DNA of 64,000 nucleotides from Clonostachys chloroleuca. Its lineage: Eukaryota > Ascomycota > Sordariomycetes > Hypocreales > Bionectriaceae. The stretch is from the NCBI GenBank assembly GCA_037952775.1, contig JBANAY010000004.1:15066001-15130000 (forward strand), written 5' to 3'. Under the pieces are notes generated by a model. The model had not been told where the DNA came from and made no database searches. It saw only the letters and a list, made by a program, of their open reading frames with translations. This document shows, in pieces, positions 11,528 to 22,384 of this stretch. Position 1 is the first letter of the stretch. The number at the start of each line of letters is the position of its first letter. A program made the translations under genes and the position numbers.

Positions 11528-13145
11528 TTTCCAGAAATAGACTAAAAAGGATGTTGCAATTGAAACGTAACAGAACAACGATAACCAAGACGGATAAAGG
11601 TTGACTTAGACAGCCTACTGAAGACAGATAATGTGTACCTAGATCGATGAGGCAAGCAACAAGTCTTATATAGACTCTTCCTCTCCCGAATGTAGCCGTT
11701 TTTTTTTTCATGTCTGCCTTATGATTATTCGAGATGGGGCCAAAGGTCGTATAGCCTAACGATTATTGTAGCTGTTTTAGGCAGCTCTTGATTTCTCTCT
11801 GTCACTTTATCTGAAGTCTTCCCCAGCCCCAAACACTGCCTCTTCCAATTCAGGGCGCGGCAAATTTAAGGGGGTGCCCCTTGGGTGCATTTGAAGCGCG
11901 CCAAGGCTGGAGGCACTTTGTTCTCGATGCCTTCCACAACATCGCATCCAACAAAGGAGACTTTTAGACAAGACGACCTGAAAAATGCTTCATTGGACAT
12001 GAAGTCTAACCCATATTCTACCGTTCAGTATCTCGCCGTGATATAGTCAACCTTCAAAACTTAAAAGACGTAATTCGACAGTCCAAGCTCACACTTTAAT
12101 ACATGTAATGTTTTCGGCACCAGCTGGAAACATCTGTTTCATAAGTGAGCAACGGCTGAATATGCTACGCGCCCCGTCACATTGCTTACTGCTGATCTTT
12201 TTGCCCCCATGGGTAAGGTGGTTAGGGTACAGGATACATGATTGGTGGAAGCTCCTCCTTGCCGTACGGCAGCACTTCCCAGGATAAACCCATGGTGCCA
12301 CTTCATGCGCTATACGCGCATGGTCTGAGAAAGGAAGGAAAACGCGGGTTCCTTCTGTCCTTCTTTCTTTTCCCAGGAGTGAATTAATCGCATGAGCGAT
12401 ATCCTCGTCCTTTGAAGTAAGACAGGTAGCATCATGTACCTTACAGGGTGTGATAATTCGTTAGCTTTGGGGGGAAAGGGCAAGGAAAGAAAGGCGAATT
12501 AGATATTCTTGCGATTCAATGATAGAAATGTTCCCCTGGACAACTTCCCTGATCTCTGGACTACTCCGCCCTATAGGTAGTTTGTTGATGGTAGCATTCC
12601 AATGTTATCTTGGCCTTGTCCCTGCGCCAATCACCCCCTTTAAGCCGAAGTTCTCCACATCCCGAAATTACAACCCGACATTGCCTCAGATAAGTTCTAC
12701 CCTAAACTTTAGAATACATTAGACCCTAGACCATATCATTGTATCGAGAAGGAATGGAAGCAAGAGAAGACAAGTTTTTTATGATTTGGCTAGGTCTAAG
12801 AGTTCATGAGATACAAATAGCGTTGAGTTATCAAATCAAGATAACTCAAAACAAATTTTGATCGACCTTGCTATGATTCAACTGAAGCTTTGGAAAAGAT
12901 AGTCAAGTAGTGGTGAGTACTTAGGTACGATGATCATCAACTCCTCCGTACATCAGCTCAAAGGTTGGATCCCACCTTCCGAGAATGGTCTTATTTGCCT
13001 CGCTTCAACACGAGCCGATGTCTGCGGAATGCGACCAGAATACGACGCTGTGCCTCTCCGAAGAGGGCGCCTTTTTGGGGGTTTGACCTTTGGATGGACA
13101 TGACGTCACAGATATTTTTGCTTCTTGCCGATTCAAGCGCTATAG

Positions 13146-13515
13146 TTCCATTTCAGCCTACGGGAAGAAGAGAGTTTCGCTTAGGCACGGCTCGCTTGCA
13201 TTTCGTTGCCCGTTATCAAGGATGTTGCGGCCTTTCGTACGGTATGTTATTGCAATGCGGTAAATTGATTGCTCTGGTCAAGATGGGCCAGCTGCTTTCC
13301 CACCTCCACGCTCCTTCTCAGGATTGTGCTTTGGCGCTCACCGTTCAAAGTCTGTGATTCCATTTCAGCACACGCACGGAAAAGTAGAGGGATATGGCTT
13401 GTCTTCAGAGCACATTTGTAAGGGATTGCGGGCTTTCACACGCTTTGATCTTGCGATGTGATAAATTGATTGCTTTGTTCAAGATGGGCTGGCCGCTTTC
13501 TCACCTCCGTGCCGC
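13146..13515. repeat. Imperfect tandem duplication, unit about 200-212 bp
   Basis: The block starting TTCCATTTCAGC at 13146 recurs at 13358. The block starting TAAATTGATTGCT at 13261 recurs at 13462, followed in both copies by TCAAGATGGGC and CTTTC.CACCTCC. The copies differ mostly by transitions (C/T, G/A), which fits an old duplication decayed by RIP-like or ordinary mutation (inference). Confidence 0.7.
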
Positions 13516-13518
13516 TTG

Positions 13519-13649
13519 CTAGTTGATCTCCTCCCTTTCCGGGCTTGTGCTTTTGCTTTTGCTTGGCTGGTGAACCCCAGATACCAAATACATGACCAGT
13601 GCAGCTCTTTCTGTGGTTGCACAGGAGACCCCATCATCGAATCTCAATT
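13519..13649 (+). repeat. Dispersed repeat, copy 1
   Basis: About 131 bp similar to 18452-18587 in the same orientation. Shared blocks include CTAG.TGATCTCCTCCC at the left end, CTGTGCTTTTGC-like sequence, GTGGTTGCA in the middle and ATCGAATCTCAATT at the right end. Gaps and mainly transition differences separate the copies. Confidence 0.7.
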
Positions 13650-14015
13650 CGCGAGTATTACAGTGGCATCACTGGTGGGTTAGCCGGGTTAGCTATTCGC
13701 AAGGATTGATGTTAACTGGTTGGATGTGATGGAATATTCGCCCATATGTTCGGCCGCGATTAAAGTAGCCCGGGTGTCAGGAGCAGAAGTGCGTTAGAAT
13801 ACCATCTACAGAGATTACCCACATGCTCATTAGAATGCAAGATCCTATCATGTTAGAGCTAGAGACCGATTTGGAGTATTTTCTTAAAAGACGGAGCAAG
13901 TTCGATATGCAATAATTGCGCGTGTACTGAGATAATAGGTAGTCTGTTTCTCTTTTGGACAGTATCCCGATCTTTGCGGGATGGAATAAATATTGCCATG
14001 GAGGCATGATATAAC

Positions 14016-15149
14016 TTATGATATATCTTCATGCTGAGTGAAGGCGGGAACTTGTTGAGTGGCGCAATGGATGCCTCCCCCTATATGTGGTAGTGCGTTA
14101 ATATAGACCTGAACTACCTCACGATCAGGAAAAAGTTTCTCGAACAGCCGAAAGGCTTCCATATCTCTCTCTTCATCACCAAACCGCGGAATTATCACTC
14201 CTCCATTGACAGTCAGGAAATTGACATAAGAAGCTACACAGTTCTCCCCTTGTGAGACATTGTCCAGCTTATCCAGGTTGGGCTCAAGACAGTCGAAGAG
14301 TACGAGCTTTCGGCCTCGAGCATCAGTAACGTTAGACAGTTTTGCTTTCGCGTCTGCGTACGCACGAGCGTATTTACCGGAACCTTGTAAGGATGGCTTG
14401 CTGAGAAGGACAATTCCAGGACGAATAAACCGAGCGAGAGCGTCGATATGACAGTCCGTTGTCTCCTTGCCGACCTCACCAGCAAGCCAGAGAAACTTAT
14501 CAACCCCGAATAATCGAGACAATTCCTTCTCGATCTGTTCTCTTGTCTTGTCGGGGTTCCTATTATCGTTGACGATAGCGCTTTCGGCAGCCATAAATGT
14601 GCCGTCTCCATCAACTTCCATTCCACCACCCTCGGCAGTGATATTAGCTTGTAGAGCTGAACTACCAACCATGTACTTGGTCGCTATCTCAGCAATGAGC
14701 TCATCTCCAGAGGGCAAGCGTTTTCCTCCCCAATAGTTGAAGTTGAAATCAACCCCATGCAACGCATCACCGGCCTGAGACTTGACGAAAACAGGACCAA
14801 AGTCTCGGATCCATAGATGGCTTGTTTGCTCAACGCACAGAACAGAAATATTCTGGTTAATCTCAGATTTTACTTTTTGTAGCGTTTCGGAACTAGACAG
14901 GAGAACAACGGGTTCAAATTCCGCGATGGCGTTTGCAATACTGATTATTTCATTTTGGGCATTCACAAGCAGGTTGCCTGCATTGGCGGATGTGGTGTTG
15001 GGGTAAGCCATTAGAGTACACTGATGTGGAGCTGAGTCGGCTGGTAGAAACCAGCCATTTTGAATTGAGGATACCATGGTTCCGTTCGTTTGGTCCAGAA
15101 GAATAAGAATGTAGGTGAGAAGAAAGTAAGATGCAAGGCATTGTAGCAA
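14016..15149 (-). CDS. Secreted agmatine deiminase / peptidyl-arginine-deiminase-like protein (377 aa)
   Basis: Single-exon gene of the guanidino-modifying PAD_porph superfamily, which hydrolyses agmatine (to N-carbamoylputrescine) or arginine-type guanidino groups. Active-site signatures are present in order: LWIRDFGPVF around residue 112, AEGGGMEVDGDGT around residue 169 with the acidic residue, TDCHIDALARF around residue 232 with the catalytic His and Asp, and GGGIHCATQQ near residue 362 with the nucleophilic Cys. The length is normal for the family. Unusually, the N-terminus (CLASYFLLTYILILL) looks like a signal peptide, so an extracellular or vacuolar site is likely (inference). The next gene upstream is a Zn2Cys6 regulator in the same orientation. 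Confidence 0.9.
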   Translation of the reverse strand: MLQCLASYFLLTYILILLDQTNGTMVSSIQNGWFLPADSAPHQCTLMAYPNTTSANAGNLLVNAQNEIISIANAIAEFEPVVLLSSSETLQKVKSEINQNISVLCVEQTSHLWIRDFGPVFVKSQAGDALHGVDFNFNYWGGKRLPSGDELIAEIATKYMVGSSALQANITAEGGGMEVDGDGTFMAAESAIVNDNRNPDKTREQIEKELSRLFGVDKFLWLAGEVGKETTDCHIDALARFIRPGIVLLSKPSLQGSGKYARAYADAKAKLSNVTDARGRKLVLFDCLEPNLDKLDNVSQGENCVASYVNFLTVNGGVIIPRFGDEERDMEAFRLFEKLFPDREVVQVYINALPHIGGGIHCATQQVPAFTQHEDIS

Positions 15150-15804
15150 CTGGGGTTACCTATTGACTATTTATATTTCTATGTGGGGCGTAACCCAGCG
15201 ACTCGCCATCTTGCACGGCTACTCGCCCCTTTCCCCTTCAATTTCAGGGCAGGCTCCAACAGACGCCTGGTAGAATGTGATTGTTTACGGTGAAGCGATT
15301 CTATGGCTAAGATAGTGGTTTGCAGCTGGCAGCCGGATCGTCGAGAAGAAGTCTGGCACACGGTAAGCTATGCCCTTTACAGACATGTATCCCGACATTC
15401 CTTCACTGCGTCCCGAAGAGGTCCGTTTAAAGCCTGTTATGAGTGGTAGTCTCGGCGAACCGCTATCCGATTGACCCACGGCCTGTCGGATTCATGTCAG
15501 TTAGTACATTTAGGAAGTACGATCTGCACCTGATAATCATCCCGAGTACGAATATGATTCCCCTGTGCTTCGCTTATCCTAGCTTGACGCCCGTGATAAG
15601 CCGTCTACAGGCTGGAATTTTCTTCTTTTCTTTTCAACAAATCTTCTATCCATCAATTTAGCCATGAACTATTTTCTGCGCATATTGTAATTCATCTCAT
15701 TCAAATATAACCGTTGCCTGGCTTGAGGTTACAATACTGTTTTACTTTGGGGAGGAGATGATCTTCCCAACTGTCGTACCTACGCGAGTTGAGCGTACAA
15801 ATGT
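15150..15804. other. Spacer between deiminase promoter and regulator 3' end
   Basis: No gene is supported. Contains the upstream region of the deiminase gene starting at 15149 and the 3' flank of the Zn2Cys6 gene ending at 15805. Short frames here lack domains. Confidence 0.55.
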
Positions 15805-17691
15805 CTACACAATCATGATGCTTGGAGTTGACGGTTTACGAAGAAATTCTTCCCAATGTATCTCTTCCTTGCCGGAAATAGCTCGCTCTTCCCACAGAGA
15901 ACATATCAGCGGCTTCACCTTTTGCCATATTAAGAGTGTGGATTGTTTGATAATGAAGTCGAGCCATGCCAATACCCTTTTTCGAAGCAGAATGTCCTGA
16001 ACTTCAAAAAACGCCATAGCGACGGGCCACAGAATTGGGGAATACGGTCGAGATTTGTATTTGGCCAAAGCTTCAATGTGATCAACAGCTTGCTCAACAA
16101 GGGGCTGCACATCGGCGAGTGGCAAGCCGCGCAACCTTCGTTTGCAGTAGATGATGGAGCCAAAGTAAAAGATTTGGGCGTAGTGATGAACCAGATCTTC
16201 TTGTCCCCGTGTTGCTGCCGGAATGTGACAATCGGGCGGTATGGAAAGATACAATTCCGTCTCAAAACGCTCCAAGTCCAGCCTTGGCTCCTCACCATAC
16301 TGATGGAGTCTCACAGCCATCGCAATCATGTCGCTCATCGCCTCGAGAGATTTTTTGGGAAGCCCAAAAATGTGATGCAGATGGTAGGGCTCTAACATCG
16401 TCTCCATCTTAAAGTGGAAATTGCCGTCTTGAGCGACCTCTTCTGATAGTATTTGTGATCGCAGCATTGTTGCTGTACTGACCAGCATCTGATACATGGT
16501 AATTGTAGATTCGTCGTGAGCCCACGAGGTCACATTCACTTTGTGGAGCCATTGAGAAGCTCCACGCAGATGGGTAAGCCAGAAGTCTCTCTCCACTGTA
16601 ACTGGCTCGTATGTCATACATAGCAGAAGGGATGCTAGCACACTCTCCCGTTGGGCCGGCTCATCAACGGCTAGGTGATGCTGAAGATGGCGAATGCCTT
16701 GGTTCTGGTGGGACAATGCTAAGGTCAGAAATTCGGACTTTTGGTCAACACTCTCCAGGTGAACGGAGAGATGGAAAGCAGCAGCTGAAGAGACAAGGTA
16801 GAATAGCACGACCGATCCTGTGGATGAAGAAGCTGGAGACATTGCTCCCGCATAGACGATGGGCACAAAAATCCTTTTAAGAGGGCTCATTGATCCTGGG
16901 ACGGACGAAAGAGCGTCGCTCAAGTGTGTGATCCAGTATTCAATACATCTGAGCTGCAAACGCATGGGGAACAAGAGATCGATATGCCTTCTGGCGGTCC
17001 GACATCCTGGGCTAGACCCTCGGTGATCTGACGGTGGGAGGAGCCGAGGAACTGAGCAGGGAGGAATGTTCCTGAAATGCTCCTCGTCTTGCTCAAGGCC
17101 ACGCAGCTCTCGAGCATCATGAGGCCTTGTATCTATTGAAGGGAGACGCAAAAATGGTGCTGAACTGCCATTGGTGGGCGATAGTACTTCTTGTGGGTTT
17201 GTTGGAATGGGTGGACTTGTGCACGTACTTGTCGGCTGCGACTGTGTTGCTTCAGCCTCTCGAGGGGTTTCAGGTGATGGATGCTGCGGATAAGAAAGTG
17301 GAGCACCGGATTCCGAAACTCTTTGCGACGTTGCTGCTTCTAACTGATGTCTCGAAGTGTGACCGTCCTGCCAGTCAATCGGTATGACTGTCCCAACTCC
17401 AAAGTCCGAAAGGCCCCTCACAGGTTTCCACTGCACGCCTGGCCGATAACCGGGATATCCAGCGCACTCGAGGTTCGCATTAGAACACCGCCGACAAACA
17501 GGCCGTGTCTCATCACACTTCAGATGTCTAGACCTGCAGGTCATGCATCCCGAGAACGTCTTGAGTCTCCTTGACCGCGTTCTTCGGGGCTGACCACTGG
17601 GCTGTCTCGGAGTACCGGACATGTTTATGGCAAAGATGGGTTGCATAGCTGCATGAGATACGGGAAAGCGGTCCAAAAACGAAAAGGGCAT
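15805..17691 (-). CDS. Zn2Cys6 transcription factor with fungal_trans_2-type C-terminal region (up to 628 aa)
   Basis: Nuclear sequence-specific regulator. The N-terminal zinc cluster runs from about residue 49 to 75 as CMTCRSRHLKCDETRPVC followed by RRCSNANLEC, exactly the CX2CX6CX6CX2CX6C spacing, preceded by a basic stretch (RRTRSRRLK). The long C-terminal part resembles the DUF3468/fungal_trans_2 regulatory domain (HHLAVDEPAQRESVLASLLLC region and the REDFWLTHLRGASQW-like segment). The gene is intronless. The start is uncertain: in-frame methionines at 17691, 17646 and 17622 all precede the zinc cluster, and the last (MSGTPRQ) gives the most typical N-terminus. Neighbours are the secreted deiminase and an SDR; it may regulate them (inference). 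Confidence 0.92.
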   Translation of the reverse strand: MPFSFLDRFPVSHAAMQPIFAINMSGTPRQPSGQPRRTRSRRLKTFSGCMTCRSRHLKCDETRPVCRRCSNANLECAGYPGYRPGVQWKPVRGLSDFGVGTVIPIDWQDGHTSRHQLEAATSQRVSESGAPLSYPQHPSPETPREAEATQSQPTSTCTSPPIPTNPQEVLSPTNGSSAPFLRLPSIDTRPHDARELRGLEQDEEHFRNIPPCSVPRLLPPSDHRGSSPGCRTARRHIDLLFPMRLQLRCIEYWITHLSDALSSVPGSMSPLKRIFVPIVYAGAMSPASSSTGSVVLFYLVSSAAAFHLSVHLESVDQKSEFLTLALSHQNQGIRHLQHHLAVDEPAQRESVLASLLLCMTYEPVTVERDFWLTHLRGASQWLHKVNVTSWAHDESTITMYQMLVSTATMLRSQILSEEVAQDGNFHFKMETMLEPYHLHHIFGLPKKSLEAMSDMIAMAVRLHQYGEEPRLDLERFETELYLSIPPDCHIPAATRGQEDLVHHYAQIFYFGSIIYCKRRLRGLPLADVQPLVEQAVDHIEALAKYKSRPYSPILWPVAMAFFEVQDILLRKRVLAWLDFIIKQSTLLIWQKVKPLICSLWEERAISGKEEIHWEEFLRKPSTPSIMIV

Positions 17692-18581
17692 GTTGGGACA
17701 AGAAGGACGAGATGGTGGGGTGGAGTACGAGTACCCACGTGATTAGTGGTAGGAAGCGGGCTGACTCGAGACTATGCCTTTTGGGGGCATGTATACCGAG
17801 TCTAGCTGGCCAATTGAAATATTGGAAGAAGGCAACAAGGTGTTCGTTCAGAAGGGCGGTGGGGAAGACGGACATCATCTTGCTACAACGTGTTCTTGCA
17901 TGATTGTCTGTGCACTTAGGCACCTTCAATGCCGTGAAGAATGGCCATTTTGAGAACGATAGTTCGATAGTGATATTTGCTTGTGTATGACAAGTCCTGA
18001 GAAACATGAAAGTTTCAGATCGGGCAAATTCTGATCGTCGGACCTCGGATAGAGTACATAGTAAGGTAGGTTGATGACCGACTTCGATCCTCACCATTGA
18101 GAGCATTCGTAGAAATATTATATTTCGATATCTTCATTTCTTCAGTAGAATGAGAATTGCAATGGTACATCGCGTCTTGACTAGCAGGATCTTAGAAACG
18201 GGTGGACTCAAGTGCTAATTTAGCATGACCAAACTACAATCACATGTCACCATGGATATAATTAAATGGAGGATATGATGTTATATCCTCTGTGGGTTCT
18301 AGCGCTTGTCCAGTGAACCCAGCCGGTAGAGCAGACATATCGTCAGCAGTATAGCTGGGCAGTGAAATTCCTGCCGAGGGGTCGGGGATTGTCAGCTTTT
18401 GTATAGTTTATTCTTATAATATACAAAATTGACTACTTTAGTTGAGGTAGGCTAGCTGATCTCCTCCCCTTCGTGCTAATTCCCGGGCCTGTGCTTTTGC
18501 ATGGCTGTTGGACTCAGATATCCGATGGCAGAGTGCAGTTATTGCTGTGGTTGCATTGGAAACTCGTCCCGCCATCGAATC
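17692..18581. other. Gene-free spacer containing a dispersed repeat
   Basis: The upstream region of the Zn2Cys6 gene lies at its left; the 3' flank of the SDR gene lies at its right. A 192-aa minus-strand frame at 17528-18106 overlaps the start of the regulator out of frame and shows no domain. The only structured feature is the dispersed repeat at 18452-18587. Confidence 0.55.
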
Positions 18582-18587
18582 TCAATT
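18452..18587 (+). repeat. Dispersed repeat, copy 2 (abuts the SDR stop codon)
   Basis: About 136 bp similar to 13519-13649. Its right end runs into the last codon and stop of the short-chain dehydrogenase (stop at 18582-18584), so either the repeat inserted at or supplied the end of that gene, or the two ends coincide by chance. Confidence 0.68.
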
Positions 18588-19671
18588 TCCGTTCTCAGTG
18601 TGAAGCAGTCTTGCGCTCAGGTTCCAAAGTCTCTCCTCAGCATCTTGATCATAGAGATGTGGGGCGTATCCGGGATCGAACTCCGCTGGACTGAGAGTCT
18701 TGGCTGGGCCCGCGATACTGCATTCAGACAGATACTTGCCACCCTTTCCTTCCAGCTCAACAGCTACGGCTGCCCATACCGACGTGGCGGCTCCCTGCTG
18801 GGCTGTCTGCCAAGCCTTGGAGCCCTCTGGGTCCTCGAGCAGCTGCTTCATTAAAGCCGGGTCACAGAATGCCTGGATCCCGGTTGCAACTGCACCAGGG
18901 TGAACCGAGAATGCCCGTACGCCCAGTGGCCCGAACACACGGTCGATGTAATTGGCCGTCCACGCGTTGGCGGTCTTCGACTGTCCGTATGCTGTAAATG
19001 GTTCATACGAGCCTGGCTTCTCAAAGTTGTAGTCGTCGAACTGGAAAGTCGACAGTCGATGCCCTGTTGATGAGAGATTGATAACTCGCGAGGCTTGGCC
19101 GGTAGTGCTAGACGACTTCAAGGTTGGTAGAAGCAGAGTGGTGAGGAGGTAGTGCGCCAAATGGTTGACCGCAAATTGCCTCTCAAAACCCTCCTTGGTC
19201 TTACTATAGGGGGTTGCCATGATACCTTGTCAGGGGCCTATATCAGCGAACTAAGTCCTTGAAGGGACAGAAGTTATTGTACATACCGGCGTTGTTGATG
19301 AGAATATTCAGCTTGCTGCTCTTTTTAAGGAAGGAAGCAGCTGCTTCACGGACTGACTCAAGTGAGTCTAGGTCCATCGCAAGGACTTGGAGTAGGCCTT
19401 CGCCACGGCTGGTTTTGGAGATGTCTTCCGATATTGCCTGTCCCTTACTAGCGTCCCGGGCCGTGAACCAGACATCCGCCCCTGTTGCATGAAGGGCTCG
19501 AACCGTTTCGACACCGATGCCAGAGGTGCCTCCAGTGACTAGGGCAACACGGCCCTTCCAAGCGCCAATAAGCGAATTGTCTTCGACAATCTGCAGCGCA
19601 GTAGGGCGGGCATCACCGGGACCGCTGGGTGAGCGATATGACTCTGCGTAGGACTTGGTGGGATTTGGCAT
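18582..19671 (-). CDS. Short-chain dehydrogenase, retinol-dehydrogenase/WW-oxidoreductase-like (342 aa, 2 exons)
   Basis: NAD(P)-dependent Rossmann-fold oxidoreductase. Exons are 19287-19671 and 18582-19225, split by a 61-nt intron (19226-19286); total 1029 nt, in frame. The cofactor motif TGGTSGIG lies near residue 47, NNAG near residue 127 at the splice junction, and the catalytic Ser in INLSSTGHR with YGQSKTANAW as YxxxK. The post-catalytic VHPGAVATGI is also typical. The substrate is unknown. It is head-to-head with a Zn2Cys6 gene starting at 20139, so co-regulation is possible. The final residues fall within a dispersed repeat. Confidence 0.93.
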
Positions 19672-20138
19672 GGTGTATTGTGCTGGGATGATATTCTACT
19701 CGAGGAGGATGAGGAGGAGGTTGCTCGTGTGGTTTGAGTTGTGGTCTTGGAGTGAGGAATATGGCAAGCTTATATACATCATGAGAAGCTACCAGATTAG
19801 GAAACGAATGTGATTTCTCGCCCTAGATTCCATTTCCACTCTCTGCCTTTGGACCTTGGACCTCGTGCGTATGTGAACTTGCGAGCGGAAATGAGCGGAA
19901 GTTTGCGCTCCCGCTCGATACATGCTCTCTGCCTACCCAATGCGGAATAGCTTTGCTGATCAATCAGCGCCAATTTCCGCTCGCCAACATATTTGATCTC
20001 CCACAACTGCAAACACGGCGGTGATGCCCGCTCAAAGAAACATCTAGCCGGCTCAGCCGCTTGAAAACCTAACGTACAGTGAGCGACTAGAAGTCTTGAA
20101 AGGAGGAACAACATTCTAGGTTAGCTTAGTCTTCCAGG
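19672..20138. promoter_or_regulatory. Shared upstream region of SDR and Zn2Cys6 genes
   Basis: A 467-bp spacer between divergent genes. No named operator is recognised. A minus-strand 105-aa frame here has no domain signature and is not called. Confidence 0.45.
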
Positions 20139-22013
20139 ATGACGCGTGCAAAGGCATTGCAATCATGCCAAGCTTGCAGGTGAGCCGCGTCTCCGAATCC
20201 GAGGTTGGAGACGGATTTTAACGATTCGCAAGACGACTGAAGCGGAGGTGCTCCAAAGACCTTCCAGCTTGTTCCCTCGTAAGTCAATTCATCAGCCAAC
20301 GCAAGGAACTTCCATATTAGTGTCAGAATTTAGCTCGCCTCCAATATACTGAGTTGTTCTTCTAGTGCATCCGCCTCAATAAAGAATGTATCTATCCCGG
20401 GTTCCAGAGCCAGGATCAGAACGTCTTAGTTGATGTTTTCGATAGACTTCGCCACTTGGAAGAAAATCTGGACGCGAACAAGCGCGTTTCATCACATGTT
20501 TCCTTGCCCCAGAATACTGCCCAATCATTTCCCGGCATTCAGGGCACGAAAACGCCCTTCCCAACCGCCTTCTTCCTGGACAATGAGTCGTTTAGGGCCT
20601 TGGGAGCCAACGCTCTGTCATGGGGTCTCGATCATTCGCTGCAACAAGGGTCTTCAAACGTTCTCGGTGTAGATCGGACGGAAGCGTGCTCGAGATATTT
20701 CTCCTCCGTCCACCCATGGTTCTCCTTCTTAAGCCAAAAGCGCCTAAATAATGGGGACAGGGGCTCCTCAGCGGACCTAGATGGCTGTGAACCACTTTTA
20801 ATCTTGTGTTTTGGGCTCCTCACAGAGGAGTGTGTAAATCCACCACAAGAACGCCCTCAAACAAGCAAGCTCTACTCATCGATAAGAGCGAGTGTGTCCG
20901 CAGCCGTGGATGGTGGTTGTGTATCGTTGAGGTTGGTACAATCGCTGGTGCTACTGTCTCTCTATGAGCTAGGCCATGCGATCTACCCTACCGCGTATCT
21001 CACTCTAGCTCAAGCTACCCGCATGGGCACGTTGATGGGACTTCAGAGTAAGACCAAGACCTCAAGGCTCTTCACTCCTGCGAACTCATGGACTTTGCGT
21101 GAAGAGCAACGCCGAACTTGGTGGGCCATTCTCATTCTTGACAGGTACGTACAAGACTGGGCCTCAGCCCTGTGGCCTGCCCTGTGGACTGCCCTGGCCT
21201 AGTACTGACTAACGTGTTCAACAGGTTTGCCAATATCGGCGCGGGAGGCCAAGCTCTCTGTGCACCTGATCCCACTTCTACCGATCTGTTGCCAGTTAAT
21301 GATACCTCGTGGGACGCTGGACAAGTGGTCGCTAATGAGCCGCTATATACCACCGAATTTTGCTGCGTGGCAATGGTCAGCCCCCTTGCGCGAACATGCC
21401 AGGCCGCGCATATGTTAGGTAAGATAATCCAACACGGCAGAGAAACCGAGGATCCGGCTCGCAGCCTGGCTGAGGCATTGCAAATCCACCGTGCGCTATC
21501 TTCGCTCCTCAGCAACCTAGAGCTCAGGGAGGACCTTGAGTCGAACGTTTCGGCGCTAAGTCTTTGCTGTTCCGCTATTTTCCTTCTCTATGATCGATAT
21601 CAGGCGAATGAATCGGATGAGATGGTGCGGCTACCAGCTGAAACTGAGCTGCAGTACCGCACACTGGAAAGCATCCGAGGCATCGCCTCCAGCACTGCGC
21701 CAAAGATTGCACAAATAATCCAAGATCAAACAAATACGGCCAAGAGTCTCCTCAATGGACCCTCTCTCTACCGTGCAGCGAATATATGTGCTTGGTTCAT
21801 CAGAGAGGATCACGACCCAAGGATGTACGAGACGCTAGAGGTTATCGTGGCAGGGTTGAGAGGCTTGCAAGCCCGTTGGCCAGTAGCTGGTAAGTTGAAA
21901 TTGAAATTCATCCCGCATTTTCACTTGCTAAAAGAGCTTTAGGAGAATATTTGAAACTGCTTGGAGCGGCTGGCGTTCTTGAATTTGTCGATACCGGATC
22001 CGGACTCCCATAG
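20139..22013 (+). CDS. Zn2Cys6 transcription factor (533 aa, 5 exons)
   Basis: Nuclear regulator whose DNA-binding domain is split over three exons. Exons are 20139-20179, 20233-20278, 20366-21144, 21225-21889 and 21943-22013, totalling 1602 nt in frame. Splicing the first three gives the zinc cluster: SCQAC and RRLKRRC, then SKDLPAC, SLC and IRLNKEC (residues about 10-36), a CX2CX6CX6CX2CX6C arrangement followed by IYPG. A short coiled-coil-like segment follows (VFDRLRHLEENLD). The middle (LVQSLVLLSLYELGHAIYPTAYLTLAQATRMG, in pieces LVQSLVLLSLYE and TAYLTLAQATRMG) and EEQRRTWWAILILDRF match the fungal_trans regulatory domain. Its start was set by the only ATG that puts the zinc cluster in frame. 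It is divergent from the SDR gene at 19671, a plausible target (inference). Confidence 0.9.
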
Positions 22014-22384
22014 GAGCCAGCCTGATGTGCTGTGAATAATGTTGAATAGTACCGGCGTGGCGTGTGATGATTGTCTGTAGTTGTGCGTGTTGATTGAGTT
22101 TGCCTATGCGTGATGGTGTTGATTATAGTTTGTTAGAGGAGGTGAAGGCACCTATCAGTCCTTGGGGTTAGGTAGAAAACCAAATAGTCTTAAGAATTAG
22201 AGTCACTGCATTAAATGTGCCTGAACCCTAAAATAACTCCAGCTGATGAGTGCCCTCGTGAAAACACAAGCGTGTCGCTTAATAGTGAGACTAACAATTG
22301 TTCTTTTCCCAGAAGCTATTTGCTTTCTTTGTTTATCAGCTCTCAAGTTGAATTTCTTCGCAGGATTTTATTGGAGATGGCCTA
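22014..22384. other. Convergent spacer
   Basis: 3' flanks of the Zn2Cys6 gene and of the HET gene. No gene or strong structure is seen. Confidence 0.5.

Larger units (their letters stand above)
11528..14015. other. Gene-free, repeat-bearing spacer
   Basis: About 2.5 kb without a supportable gene. It contains an imperfect tandem duplication (13146-13515) and one copy of a dispersed repeat (13519-13649), annotated separately. Frames at 12519-12722 and 12965-13357 have no family resemblance, and the latter runs through the repeat. Confidence 0.6.

Noticed and set aside
12965..13357. 130-aa plus-strand frame
   Set aside because: Runs through the tandem repeat, has no family resemblance and no splice partners.
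16611..16880. 89-aa plus-strand frame inside a regulator gene
   Set aside because: Antisense to the intronless Zn2Cys6 gene at 15805-17691.
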